NCBI GenBank assembly: GCA_024231375.1
Contig: JAAEQP010000744.1
Coordinates: 1-5,519 of the forward strand
Source: a bacterium
GTDB lineage: Bacteria > Hydrogenedentota > Hydrogenedentia > Hydrogenedentiales > SLHB01
Direction: 5' to 3'
Length of the DNA: 5,519 nt
The position numbers and the translations under genes are program-made. Every line of letters begins with the position of its first letter. Within the stretch, counting starts at the first letter, position 1. Below are positions 1 through 5,519 of this stretch, one piece after another. Below the pieces are notes generated by a model. The model ran no database searches, was not told the origin of the DNA, and saw only the letters and a list, made by a program, of their open reading frames with translations.

Positions 1-2
1 TG

Positions 3-1238
3 TTACACGGTCCTCAATGAGTCGGCCGGATCGATGCGGGTTGTCCGCCAGGCCGGATACACGGATGCAGCCAGGGTGGTCGTGACCGAGATGGCCAAGG
101 CATACCACACCAGCCAGAGTCCGAAGTCTCCATAGAGATACGGGTCGAGCAGCACATCGCCGAAGGAAAAATCTTCGCCCATCATCGCCTTGAAGTTCAC
201 GCCGTGCGTGGCGAGATAGTAGGCCACGGACCCGCCGATGCCGGTGGCGACCACCGCGCCGCCGAGTCCCACCATGAGGGCCTCCAACACGACGAGAGCG
301 ATCACTTGGCGGGCTTTCATGCCGAGGGCCGTCAAGATGGCGAACTCGGTGCGCCGTTCGAGCACGGCGGTCAGTTGCGCGCTGGCAATGCCGAGCGCAA
401 CGACGATCACGATGATGCCCATGAGGCTCCGCGTGAAGGCGGTGTCGCCGTCCACATTGGCGGCCATCCCCGGATTCACTTCCCGCCACGTGATGAGGGT
501 GTTCCCCTGCGGCACGAATTCCGTCATCTTCTCACGAGTGGCTTTGATCAGCTTGTAGTCTTCCAGCATGATGCTGATCTCGCCGGGACCCTCATAGCCT
601 GTCATCTCGTTCAGATCGGCCAGCGTCACGTGGCAGAGCATGGTGTCCAGATCGCGGCTCCCCGTGTCGAGGAGACCCACAATCCTGAGCATGGCGCTCT
701 GAATCTCGTCCTTGCCCACAAGCGTGGCATACAGGTCATCTTCCAACTCGACATCCAGGCGCGTGGCGAGGGCCTTGCCGATGACGACCGCGCCGCGGTC
801 GTCCGGGCGCAAGTACCGTCCCTCCAACTGCGACTTGTATACGATACGGTTCGATTTCTCTTCCAGGATCGGATCCACGCCCACGATCCGGATGCCGCCC
901 GTTCGGTTGCCGAAGGCCAGCAAGCCGTTGACGCGTGCGCGCGGCACAGCGGTGACGACACCGGGGATCGCACGCACCTGCTCCAACGTCGCGTCAGGAT
1001 CGGTCAGGCGCAGGGTGTCGTCACGGGTGTCGATCCATTCCGACGGCACGATCCGCAGATGGCCTCCCCCACTCTCGGAGATGGCGCGGATCTGCATCTG
1101 GCTCGATCCCGACATCCACGATGCGGAGATGAGCGCGATGGAGCATCCAACGCCGACCCCCACGATGGACAGAAGGGTGCGGCGCGTGTGTCGGAACAGG
1201 CTTCTGAAGGCGTATTTCGCCGAGATGGCCCTAATCAT
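3..1238 (-). CDS. FtsX/MacB-type ABC transporter permease (second permease of the operon)
   Basis: This is a 411-residue inner-membrane permease without its own ATPase domain. Residues 1-20 are a basic amphipathic stretch (RSLFRHTRR), followed by TM1 at about 21-43. A large periplasmic MacB_PCD-like domain spans about 44-265 and includes the typical IPGV, VGVDP and GRYLRPDDRGAVVIG segments. TM2 lies at about 270-292. A cytoplasmic coupling segment with ERRTEFAILTALGMKARQV follows at about 294-312, then TM3 at about 313-342 and TM4 at about 372-394. The tail YPAWRTTRIDPADSLRTV is the usual FtsX C-terminus. Length and topology match LolC/LolE/MacB-like permeases. An upstream in-frame extension to position 1796 exists, but it runs inside the preceding permease gene and is not protein-like. 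The ATG at 1236-1238 overlaps the previous stop (ATGA) and is preceded by GGAGG. The protein probably pairs with the preceding permease and needs an ABC ATPase, which is not in the window. The TAA stop is at 3-5. The family is confident; the substrate is unknown. Confidence 0.93.
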   Translation of the reverse strand: MIRAISAKYAFRSLFRHTRRTLLSIVGVGVGCSIALISASWMSGSSQMQIRAISESGGGHLRIVPSEWIDTRDDTLRLTDPDATLEQVRAIPGVVTAVPRARVNGLLAFGNRTGGIRIVGVDPILEEKSNRIVYKSQLEGRYLRPDDRGAVVIGKALATRLDVELEDDLYATLVGKDEIQSAMLRIVGLLDTGSRDLDTMLCHVTLADLNEMTGYEGPGEISIMLEDYKLIKATREKMTEFVPQGNTLITWREVNPGMAANVDGDTAFTRSLMGIIVIVVALGIASAQLTAVLERRTEFAILTALGMKARQVIALVVLEALMVGLGGAVVATGIGGSVAYYLATHGVNFKAMMGEDFSFGDVLLDPYLYGDFGLWLVWYALAISVTTTLAASVYPAWRTTRIDPADSLRTV

Positions 1239-1253
1239 GACCGCATGGCCTCC
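1235..1253 (-). promoter_or_regulatory. ATGA stop-start overlap with upstream GGAGG ribosome binding site
   Basis: The TGA of the upstream permease (1235-1237) and the ATG of the downstream one (1236-1238) share the four bases ATGA. A GGAGG lies at 1249-1253, ten bases before the ATG and inside the upstream coding region. This arrangement indicates translational coupling, which would keep the two permeases in similar amounts, as expected for a heterodimer. It also fixes the start of the downstream gene. Confidence 0.85.
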
Positions 1254-2488
1254 ACGGGTTCGAGCCGCGCAGCCAGGGACGCGGGCCACGCCGATGCCAG
1301 AACGGATGTGAGCGTCACGGCGACCAAGCCCATGAACACATACTTCCATTCGAACACAGGATAGAGAATGAACGAGAAGTTGACGCCTGCGAAGGCGATA
1401 TCCTCGGCGCTGCTGCCGCTCATGGCGGCGTAGTCGATACCCGTATGCGCCGTGACAAGGACCAGGGCGCTGCCAAGGATAGACCCAATCAGCACGCCGA
1501 TGAATCCCAGAACCACCGACTCGATGAGCACCATGCCGACGATCCGACTGGGCCGCGAGCCGACGGCGAGCAACATGCCGAACTCGTGACGGCGCTCGAA
1601 GGTCGACATCATGGTGGTGTTGGCGATGCCGGCCGCCGCGGCGATGAACACGATCCCGAGGAAGACGAGATCGATGTACCCCTTCATGTCGATGATGCGG
1701 ACGAACTCGGGCAACGCCTGTTTCCAGGAAAGGACTTCCGCTTCGCCGAGTCCGGGCAACGCCGCCACCTTGCCGGCCAAGGCGTTCACGTCGCATCCTT
1801 CTTCGCCCTGGATGATGATCTCGTGGGCACGGCCCGGCATGGCAAGCAATTCTTCCGCATCGGGCAACGCCAACACGACCCCCATGGTCTTCACCAGATC
1901 GACGCTGCTGTTAACAATCGCCCGGATGGTAAACAGGTCACTGACGGGGAATCCATCTGCGTCTTGTCCGATCACGGCCAACAACTCGCCTTCTTCGACG
2001 CCCAGACGGTTCGCCAAGATACGCCCCACGACAACGGCGCGATCCCCTGGAAGCTGGTCGGCGGCAAGCCCTTCAAGCAGGCCGCCCCGACGCGTGGCGA
2101 TGGCAGGATCGATACCGACCAGCATGGAAGGGTGTGCTTCCGCGGGTTCGTCTGTTAGTTCTCCCGAGGCCGCAAGAGCCGCCGAGTAGATGCGCGGCGA
2201 AGCGGCATGCACCTCCGGGAGGGACTCGATCTCGCTGCGTATCGAAGCCACGTCTTCAAGATACAGGTCGATGGCGCGTTCTTCGCGCCACTCGGGATGA
2301 TGCACCTGGGCATGCCCGACCAGGGGTCCTGTGATCGTTTGGATCATCTGGTGGAACGACGCCGCCGTCAGGCTGTTCACGAAGACCAGGGTGAACTGGC
2401 CCAAGGCGATCGCGCCCACGGCGAGGAGCGTTCGTTTCGTGTTCCGGCCCAGATTGCGCCAGGCGATCCGAGGCGTACTGAGTTGCAT
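1235..2488 (-). CDS. FtsX/LolE-type ABC transporter permease (first permease of the operon)
   Basis: This is a 417-residue inner-membrane permease. The N-terminal motif RIAWRNLGRNTKRT (about 7-20) is typical of the cytoplasmic amphipathic helix before TM1 (about 20-42). A periplasmic MacB_PCD-like domain follows (about 45-265), with the segments SLPEVHAASPRI, VGIDP and GDRAVVVGRILANRLGV. TM2 is at about 270-294. The cytoplasmic segment FERRHEFGMLLAVGSRPSRIVGMV (about 297-320, shown in the protein without interruption) is the FtsX-family coupling element that contacts the ATPase. TM3 is at about 316-347 and TM4 at about 382-402, with the closing motif SAWPASLAARLEPVEAMRS. No Walker motifs are present. 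The sequence is clearly different from the second permease, so the two look like LolC/LolE-style paralogues and not a recent duplication. It starts 19 bp after the LolA-like gene and ends in a 4-bp overlap with the next permease. Cargo is not evident. Confidence 0.94.
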   Translation of the reverse strand: MQLSTPRIAWRNLGRNTKRTLLAVGAIALGQFTLVFVNSLTAASFHQMIQTITGPLVGHAQVHHPEWREERAIDLYLEDVASIRSEIESLPEVHAASPRIYSAALAASGELTDEPAEAHPSMLVGIDPAIATRRGGLLEGLAADQLPGDRAVVVGRILANRLGVEEGELLAVIGQDADGFPVSDLFTIRAIVNSSVDLVKTMGVVLALPDAEELLAMPGRAHEIIIQGEEGCDVNALAGKVAALPGLGEAEVLSWKQALPEFVRIIDMKGYIDLVFLGIVFIAAAAGIANTTMMSTFERRHEFGMLLAVGSRPSRIVGMVLIESVVLGFIGVLIGSILGSALVLVTAHTGIDYAAMSGSSAEDIAFAGVNFSFILYPVFEWKYVFMGLVAVTLTSVLASAWPASLAARLEPVEAMRS

Positions 2489-2493
2489 GACGT

Positions 2494-2500
2494 CTCCCCT
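2494..2500 (-). promoter_or_regulatory. Ribosome binding site of first permease
   Basis: On the minus strand AGGGGAG ends five bases before the ATG at 2486-2488. It sits in the 19-bp gap after the LolA-like gene and supports both this start and a shared transcript. Confidence 0.8.
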
Positions 2501-2507
2501 GTTCCCG

Positions 2508-3338
2508 TTACCGCTGCCGTTCCAGCCGCGACAGGCTGAAGGTGCTCTCCGGCATATCCACGTCGAAATCCAGGGCGTGATACACCATTTCGGTCTTCTC
2601 TCCCTCTTCGTCCTCCGGCACCAGTACCATACGCGACGGGATGGCGCGTCCGTCGAACTCCTTCAGATCCTGCCAGTGAACGGTGCGTGCGAGGCGCCCC
2701 TTGCGGTCGTAGTGGCGCGCGAGCAGGGGGGTACGTCCATCTTCCGTCACGACCAGTTCGAACCGGCTCCACAGCCCAACCACGTCCGGCTTGGCGTCGA
2801 ACCCGACGATCCAGCCGGCCGGGTCTTCGCTGTGGCCGACGAGTCCGTAGTCGTAGTCGTCCACGTAGGACGACTCGCGCACCAGGTCGTCGTTGGTGAA
2901 ATTGCTGCCCATCCAGGACGCGAGCATCATGGACGGAGGAATCCGGATGGTTCGCTTGATCCGGGGCATGTAGTTCCACAGGTTCCGATCCACCTTCAAG
3001 GTGGCGGTCCCCTTTTCGCGGGGTGGGTCCTGAATGAGGATCAGGGCCCTTTCCGTCCCCTCGGTCCAGATCTTCATGCGTAACGTCTTGACGCGCTTCG
3101 GCTTGGTGATTATCAGTTCCGCCTCGGCGATACTGCTGTCCGACCGGTACAGATCCTCGAAGTGCTTCACGACGGCCTCAAGATCGAACTTCCCGTCCTT
3201 CACGAAGGCTTCATCGAGGACCGAAAGCACCTCCTCAGGCACATCCGGCACAGGCAGGGTCTCAGCCTGCTCCTCACCGGCCACCGCTATACCCGTGGCC
3301 AGGATCGCCACCAATCCGTATGCAAGTACGTTTCTCAC
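2508..3338 (-). CDS. Secreted LolA-like outer membrane lipoprotein-sorting protein (PF17131-like)
   Basis: This 276-residue protein is probably periplasmic. Residues 1-20 form a signal peptide: a basic start (MRN), a hydrophobic core (VLAYGLVAILATGIAV) and an AVA site cut before GEE. There is no lipobox cysteine, so it should be soluble and not a lipoprotein. A helical region with DLEAVVKHFEDLYRSDSSIAE (shown as part of residues about 52-72) leads into a beta-rich body. That body carries hallmarks of the LolA_like 'lipoprotein-sorting' family: LILIQDPPREKGTATLK, a W-x-Y-x-P segment (121-125), then PPSMMLASWMGSNFTNDDLV (135-152), and late strands with FDGRAIPSRMVL. Members of this family are thought to bind hydrophobic cargo in a half-barrel and often sit beside FtsX permeases or RND/MMPL exporters. 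Here the gene is first in an operon with two FtsX permeases, so it is the likely periplasmic acceptor. The start is GTG at 3336-3338, chosen for the strong AGGAG and the intact signal peptide. The cargo is unknown. Confidence 0.9.
   Translation of the reverse strand: MRNVLAYGLVAILATGIAVAGEEQAETLPVPDVPEEVLSVLDEAFVKDGKFDLEAVVKHFEDLYRSDSSIAEAELIITKPKRVKTLRMKIWTEGTERALILIQDPPREKGTATLKVDRNLWNYMPRIKRTIRIPPSMMLASWMGSNFTNDDLVRESSYVDDYDYGLVGHSEDPAGWIVGFDAKPDVVGLWSRFELVVTEDGRTPLLARHYDRKGRLARTVHWQDLKEFDGRAIPSRMVLVPEDEEGEKTEMVYHALDFDVDMPESTFSLSRLERQR
2855..2875. repeat. Short perfect inverted repeat inside the LolA-like gene
   Basis: Two 8-base arms (AGTCGTCC and GGACGACT) flank a 5-base spacer, ACGTA. 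The repeat lies in the codons for a Ser-Ser-Tyr-Val-Asp-Asp stretch after the NDDLV motif. It could form a small mRNA hairpin, but the coding sequence and base composition may explain it fully. Confidence 0.35.
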
Positions 3339-3344
3339 CGGGCG

Positions 3345-3349
3345 CTCCT
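3345..3349 (-). promoter_or_regulatory. Ribosome binding site deciding a GTG start
   Basis: AGGAG (within GAGAGGAG on the minus strand) ends six bases before the GTG at 3336-3338. Strong complementarity to the 16S tail and good spacing favour this non-ATG start. It leaves a complete signal peptide at the N-terminus of the product. Confidence 0.8.
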
Positions 3350-3417
3350 CTCAGCGCTTCTCTGCTCATTGGACGACATCTCGGTCCGGTTTGTTCATCG
3401 CCCGTCGTGTTCTAAGG

Positions 3418-3446
3418 ACTATACACGGGGAGAAAGTGTAAGAACA
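3418..3446 (-). promoter_or_regulatory. Weak candidate promoter of the LolA-like/permease operon
   Basis: On the minus strand TATAGT at 3418-3423 matches five of six bases of a sigma-70 type -10 box. The hexamer 17 bp upstream (TGTTCT, 3441-3446) is a poor -35 box, so an activator or a different sigma factor would be needed. Initiation here would give a leader of about 70 bases before the GTG. This is inference from position and a partial consensus only. Confidence 0.25.
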
Positions 3447-3457
3447 GGACAAGTTCT
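3441..3457. repeat. Inverted repeat AGAAC-N7-GTTCT overlapping the candidate -35 region
   Basis: Perfect 5-base arms (AGAAC at 3441-3445, GTTCT at 3453-3457) are separated by seven bases. The spacing and position, over the candidate -35 of the downstream operon, would suit a dimeric regulator. It resembles a LexA half-site pair (GAAC/GTTC), but the spacing is wider than the classical Gram-positive box (GAAC-N4-GTTC). Arms this short can arise by chance. Confidence 0.3.
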
Positions 3458-3468
3458 CACTCTGAGTG
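3458..3468. repeat. 11-bp palindrome CACTC-T-GAGTG
   Basis: This is a perfect palindrome with a single central base. It directly abuts the preceding inverted repeat upstream of the candidate promoter. It is too tight for an RNA hairpin, so if functional it is more likely a protein binding site. No known regulator is recognised. Confidence 0.25.
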
Positions 3469-3477
3469 GAATTGTGT

Positions 3478-3507
3478 GGCGTCGAGAATGGCGCCGATTC
3501 TGACGTC
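3478..3507 (-). terminator. Bulged hairpin downstream of the flavoenzyme gene (possible 3' end structure)
   Basis: An imperfect inverted repeat gives a stem of about 11 pairs with one bulged base (3484) and a 7-base GC-rich loop. The pairs are 3478-3483 with 3502-3507 (including one G-U) and 3485-3489 with 3497-3501. It begins about 44 bases after the flavoenzyme stop. No run of U follows on the minus strand, so it is not a textbook intrinsic terminator. It may stabilise the 3' end of the transcript, or it may act as DNA near the next promoter. Confidence 0.35.
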
Positions 3508-3550
3508 TGGATGGCCCGGAAAGGCGCTCGATTTCACGAGGATAGGGTGA

Positions 3551-5404
3551 CTAGGCGTACGCCCGAACCTCGAATATGCGGGCGTGGTCGAGACCGTTGG
3601 TAGCGGTGACGTTCACGCGCAGGGCCGAGACGGGCAATCCCGCATCGACGACATGCACCCGGCGGCGCTGATAGTTTCCCGTGACCTCGGCCAACACCTT
3701 CCAGTCGCCATCCACCAAACCTTCAACCGCGTAGTCGCGCACGGTTTCCTCCTGCGCGCGGCCCCAATGCATGCGGTCGGCATAGGCGTCGGAATGGGTC
3801 AGGGTAAGCACGCGGTGCATACCCGTGTCGAAGACCAACTGGACGGTCTTCACATCCACGGGTGCGTTCCACCGCAGTTCGAGCCACGCCGGAAGCTCCT
3901 TGGTGGGGTCACTCATCCAGCGGTGCGTCCCTTCGGGCGCGCGGTCGAGTGGCGCGCCCTTGGGACCATGCACGGCGCGCGTGACGCCGGTCAACACGTT
4001 CTCGGCCGGTCCGGTTGGCTGGGCGCTGGACGCCGTCACGGACGCAGTTCGTGCCAGGTCGGTTTCGTCTTCGTTCCGGATCCCAATGAGATAGGCGTCC
4101 TCTCGCAGGAGCTGCTGCCGAACAGCACGCATGGAAGACGCGTCGTCCGGGATCAAGCCCGGGGGAACGTCATGCCGAACGCCGTACGCCGCAGCCACCC
4201 CAACGCCCTCCCCCACGGCGGCGCAGGTGGCCATGACGCGCGTGGACGCAAAGGCGATATGCGTCGCCGAGAGATTTCGTCCGGCAAACATGAGGTTCGG
4301 CAAATCGCGCGAGACGCAAGCCCGCAAGGGGATGTCGTACACATGCGGCACGTGGCGTTGCGTGCAGGGACGTTCGTCCACAGCGTCCACGCCGCCAGGC
4401 GGATGCGTGTCGATGGGCCACCCACCGAAAGCAATGGCATCGTCAAAGGCATGGGATTCCATCACATCCTGCTGGGTCAGCACATGCTGCCCGATGAATC
4501 GGCGGCTTTCGCGTTTTCCAGGGAGGAATCCAAACCAGTCCAAGGCCCAATTCTCGGCGCCGTGATCGCCTTCGTTCTTAATGTGATTCCACACGCCGAG
4601 CATGATGGCGAGGCATTCGTCGCGAATGGTTTCGTTGTCTTTGATGGTGTCGAGTTCACCACCCCACTCGAACCACCAGTATCCGTACTCGAGTCCGCGA
4701 TCAACGCCTGCCTTCGCGTGGGGCCGATGCTTCAGATCGTCCTCTGTGAATTTCCTCGCCCAAGGCGGTGCGACAAACGGCACGGGATATCCCATATCGC
4801 GCGCTTGGAACAGCAGCGACGACCCGAGCGTCTTGCCGTCGGCCGTCTCGACCGCAAAAGATTCGTCGAACGCGTCGCGGCCTTCCCGGCCATGCACGTA
4901 GGGGGCGCCTGCTTCCGCGCCGAGACGGCCGTCGCCCGTGCAGTCGACAAAGGTCTTGGCGGAAATGCGGAACCGGTCTTCGGTAGACTGGCGTTCGGCG
5001 ATGGCTCGGCAGACCAAGCCTTCGGCGACTTCCGCGCCAATGACCATGGTATTCAGCAGTAGAGTAAGGTTCGACTCGGCCCGGCACTTCTCGTAGAGAA
5101 TCAGGTCCAACATCGACGCCGATCGGTGAGGATTGCGCACGGTTGTATCGAGACGGATCTCCTCGATAAGCCCCCCCTCACGCGTCTCCGTGGCCAAGGG
5201 CTCGCCTCGACCGCCGCTGGCGTCGGCGCCGACAATGTGCATGCGCACTTCACTGGACGCGTTGCCGCCGAGGACGGCGCGATCCTGGCACAGGACGACG
5301 CGCGCACCGGCACGCGCCGCGGCGATTGCACACGGTACGCCCGCGGGGCCGCCGCCCGCCACAAGAATATCGCAATCCAACTCGTGTGTAGTGAACGCGC
5401 TCAT
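3551..5404 (-). CDS. FAD-dependent oxidoreductase (PF12831-like) with C-terminal discoidin-like domain
   Basis: This 617-residue flavoprotein has an N-terminal Rossmann fold with DILVAGGGPAGVPCAIAAA (12-30). It continues to VVLCQDRAVLGGNASSEVRM (36-55), a signature of the FAD_oxidored family. Further family segments are FVDCTGDGRLGAEAGAPY (152-169), LPGKRESRRFIGQHVLTQQD (294-313) and the C-terminal FAD-contacting stretch NLMFAGRNLSATHIAFASTR (370-389), followed by a Gly/Ala-rich helix. From about 450 a second domain begins (TASVTASSAQPTGPAENVLTG), with PAWLELRW and VQLVFDTGMHR strands. This fits an F5/8 type C (discoidin, galactose-binding-like) beta-sandwich to the end. No signal peptide or TAT motif is present, so it is probably cytoplasmic. 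Substrate and reaction are unknown. Relatives are often mislabelled 'xanthan lyase', and there is no evidence for that here. The ATG at 5402-5404 follows GGGAG. The stop is TAG at 3551-3553, 212 bp before the next gene. Confidence 0.93.
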   Translation of the reverse strand: MSAFTTHELDCDILVAGGGPAGVPCAIAAARAGARVVLCQDRAVLGGNASSEVRMHIVGADASGGRGEPLATETREGGLIEEIRLDTTVRNPHRSASMLDLILYEKCRAESNLTLLLNTMVIGAEVAEGLVCRAIAERQSTEDRFRISAKTFVDCTGDGRLGAEAGAPYVHGREGRDAFDESFAVETADGKTLGSSLLFQARDMGYPVPFVAPPWARKFTEDDLKHRPHAKAGVDRGLEYGYWWFEWGGELDTIKDNETIRDECLAIMLGVWNHIKNEGDHGAENWALDWFGFLPGKRESRRFIGQHVLTQQDVMESHAFDDAIAFGGWPIDTHPPGGVDAVDERPCTQRHVPHVYDIPLRACVSRDLPNLMFAGRNLSATHIAFASTRVMATCAAVGEGVGVAAAYGVRHDVPPGLIPDDASSMRAVRQQLLREDAYLIGIRNEDETDLARTASVTASSAQPTGPAENVLTGVTRAVHGPKGAPLDRAPEGTHRWMSDPTKELPAWLELRWNAPVDVKTVQLVFDTGMHRVLTLTHSDAYADRMHWGRAQEETVRDYAVEGLVDGDWKVLAEVTGNYQRRRVHVVDAGLPVSALRVNVTATNGLDHARIFEVRAYA

Positions 5405-5408
5405 GACT

Positions 5409-5413
5409 CTCCC
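5409..5413 (-). promoter_or_regulatory. Ribosome binding site of the flavoenzyme gene
   Basis: GGGAG on the minus strand ends four bases before the ATG at 5402-5404, a slightly short spacing. The start leaves 11 residues before the first Rossmann strand, which is normal for the family. Confidence 0.6.
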
Positions 5414-5438
5414 ATCTCAAGTAGACTGAGCGGTTGTC

Positions 5439-5468
5439 TAGAAGTCCGGCCTGAAAGGCCGGCTTCTA
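5439..5468. repeat. Strong 13-bp hairpin upstream of the flavoenzyme gene (REP-like or terminator-like)
   Basis: The outer arms TAGAAG (5439-5444) and CTTCTA (5463-5468) and the inner arms CCGGCCT (5446-5452) and AGGCCGG (5456-5462) pair perfectly. There is one bulged base (5445) and a 3-base loop. It lies 34 bases before the flavoenzyme ATG. Neither strand continues into a T-run, so a standard intrinsic terminator is not supported. Its GC-rich core and near-perfect symmetry resemble dispersed REP-type palindromes, or it may fold in the leader of the flavoenzyme mRNA. A single copy in the window cannot separate these. Confidence 0.6.
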
Positions 5469-5519
5469 TAAGGCGCGGCCCCAAGTTCAACCAGAAACAC
5501 AAGACTTACAGAGGCGAAA
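5469..5519. other. Upstream edge region without a recognisable gene
   Basis: No coding frame or RNA gene is supported between the hairpin and the window edge. On the minus strand TATAGA (5465-5470) could serve as a -10 box for the flavoenzyme gene and overlaps the hairpin arm. A TTGAAC lies only 14 bases upstream of it, so the spacing is too short for a convincing sigma-70 promoter. The true promoter may be here or beyond the window. Confidence 0.3.

Noticed and set aside
204..1364. 386-codon open frame on the plus strand opposite the second permease
   Set aside because: It is antisense to a clear FtsX permease and has a His/Asp/Arg-rich low-complexity composition with no recognisable motif. 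It is a shadow frame.
1239..1796. N-terminal extension of the second permease by about 186 codons
   Set aside because: The extension overlaps the upstream permease in another frame and is Arg/His-rich and not membrane-like. The ATGA start at 1236-1238 with GGAGG gives a standard FtsX N-terminus.
1445..2158. 237-codon open frame on the plus strand opposite the first permease
   Set aside because: It is antisense to a well-supported gene, with skewed composition and no family motif.
2377..2979. 200-codon minus-strand frame overlapping the LolA-like gene and the first permease
   Set aside because: It overlaps two clear genes in a different frame and has an Arg-rich, non-protein-like sequence.
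3441..3457. LexA/SOS box reading of AGAAC-N7-GTTCT
   Set aside because: The GAAC and GTTC half-sites are present but the gap is seven bases, not four, and an envelope export operon is not a typical SOS target. It is kept only as an unassigned inverted repeat.
3584..5062. 492-codon open frame on the plus strand opposite the flavoenzyme gene
   Set aside because: It lies wholly antisense to a well-supported gene, has no domain-like composition (rich in His, Arg, Gly) and is the usual shadow of GC-biased codons.
3551..5404. Xanthan lyase annotation for the flavoenzyme
   Set aside because: The protein has clear FAD-binding motifs and no polysaccharide lyase fold. The name is a known transfer error for this family.
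1..5519. CRISPR arrays, tRNA or rRNA genes, insertion sequences
   Set aside because: No regular direct repeats, no cloverleaf or rRNA-like segment, and no transposase frame or paired terminal repeats were seen. Gene content and spacing look chromosomal.

Overview
The window reads almost entirely on the minus strand. It holds four genes, all with plausible ribosome binding sites. By eye the DNA is GC-rich, and the genes use G/C-rich third positions, which explains the long antisense shadow frames. The large PF12831-type flavoenzyme with a discoidin-like tail, beside an FtsX/LolA-like export operon, suggests a Gram-negative (two-membrane) bacterium. Such flavoenzymes are common in Planctomycetota, Verrucomicrobiota, Lentisphaerota, Hydrogenedentota and similar lineages. 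This taxonomic guess rests on gene content only; no marker gene is present.

Layout, in transcription order (right to left). Positions 5405-5519 are a short upstream region with a strong 13-bp hairpin and no gene. Positions 3551-5404 encode a 617-residue FAD-dependent oxidoreductase with a C-terminal galactose-binding-like (F5/8 type C/discoidin-like) domain. Positions 3339-3550 are an intergenic region with a bulged hairpin downstream of the flavoenzyme gene, two small inverted repeats and a weak candidate promoter for the next operon. Positions 2508-3338 encode a secreted LolA-like 'outer membrane lipoprotein-sorting' protein (PF17131-like) that starts at GTG. Positions 1235-2488 and 3-1238 encode two different FtsX/MacB-type ABC permeases that overlap by 4 bp (ATGA). 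The second permease ends 3 bp from the window edge, so further operon genes would lie off the left side. An ABC ATPase is the expected partner.

The last three genes look like one transcription unit, with a 19-bp gap and then a 4-bp overlap. Their layout recalls the Lol pathway: a periplasmic LolA-fold carrier plus a heterodimeric pair of four-helix permeases of LolC/LolE type, with the ATPase supplied by a separate gene. A reasonable model is a dedicated exporter that extracts a lipoprotein or other hydrophobic cargo from the inner membrane and hands it to the periplasmic protein. The cargo cannot be read from the sequence. The flavoenzyme gene is separated from this operon by 212 bp, and nothing shows a functional link between the two.
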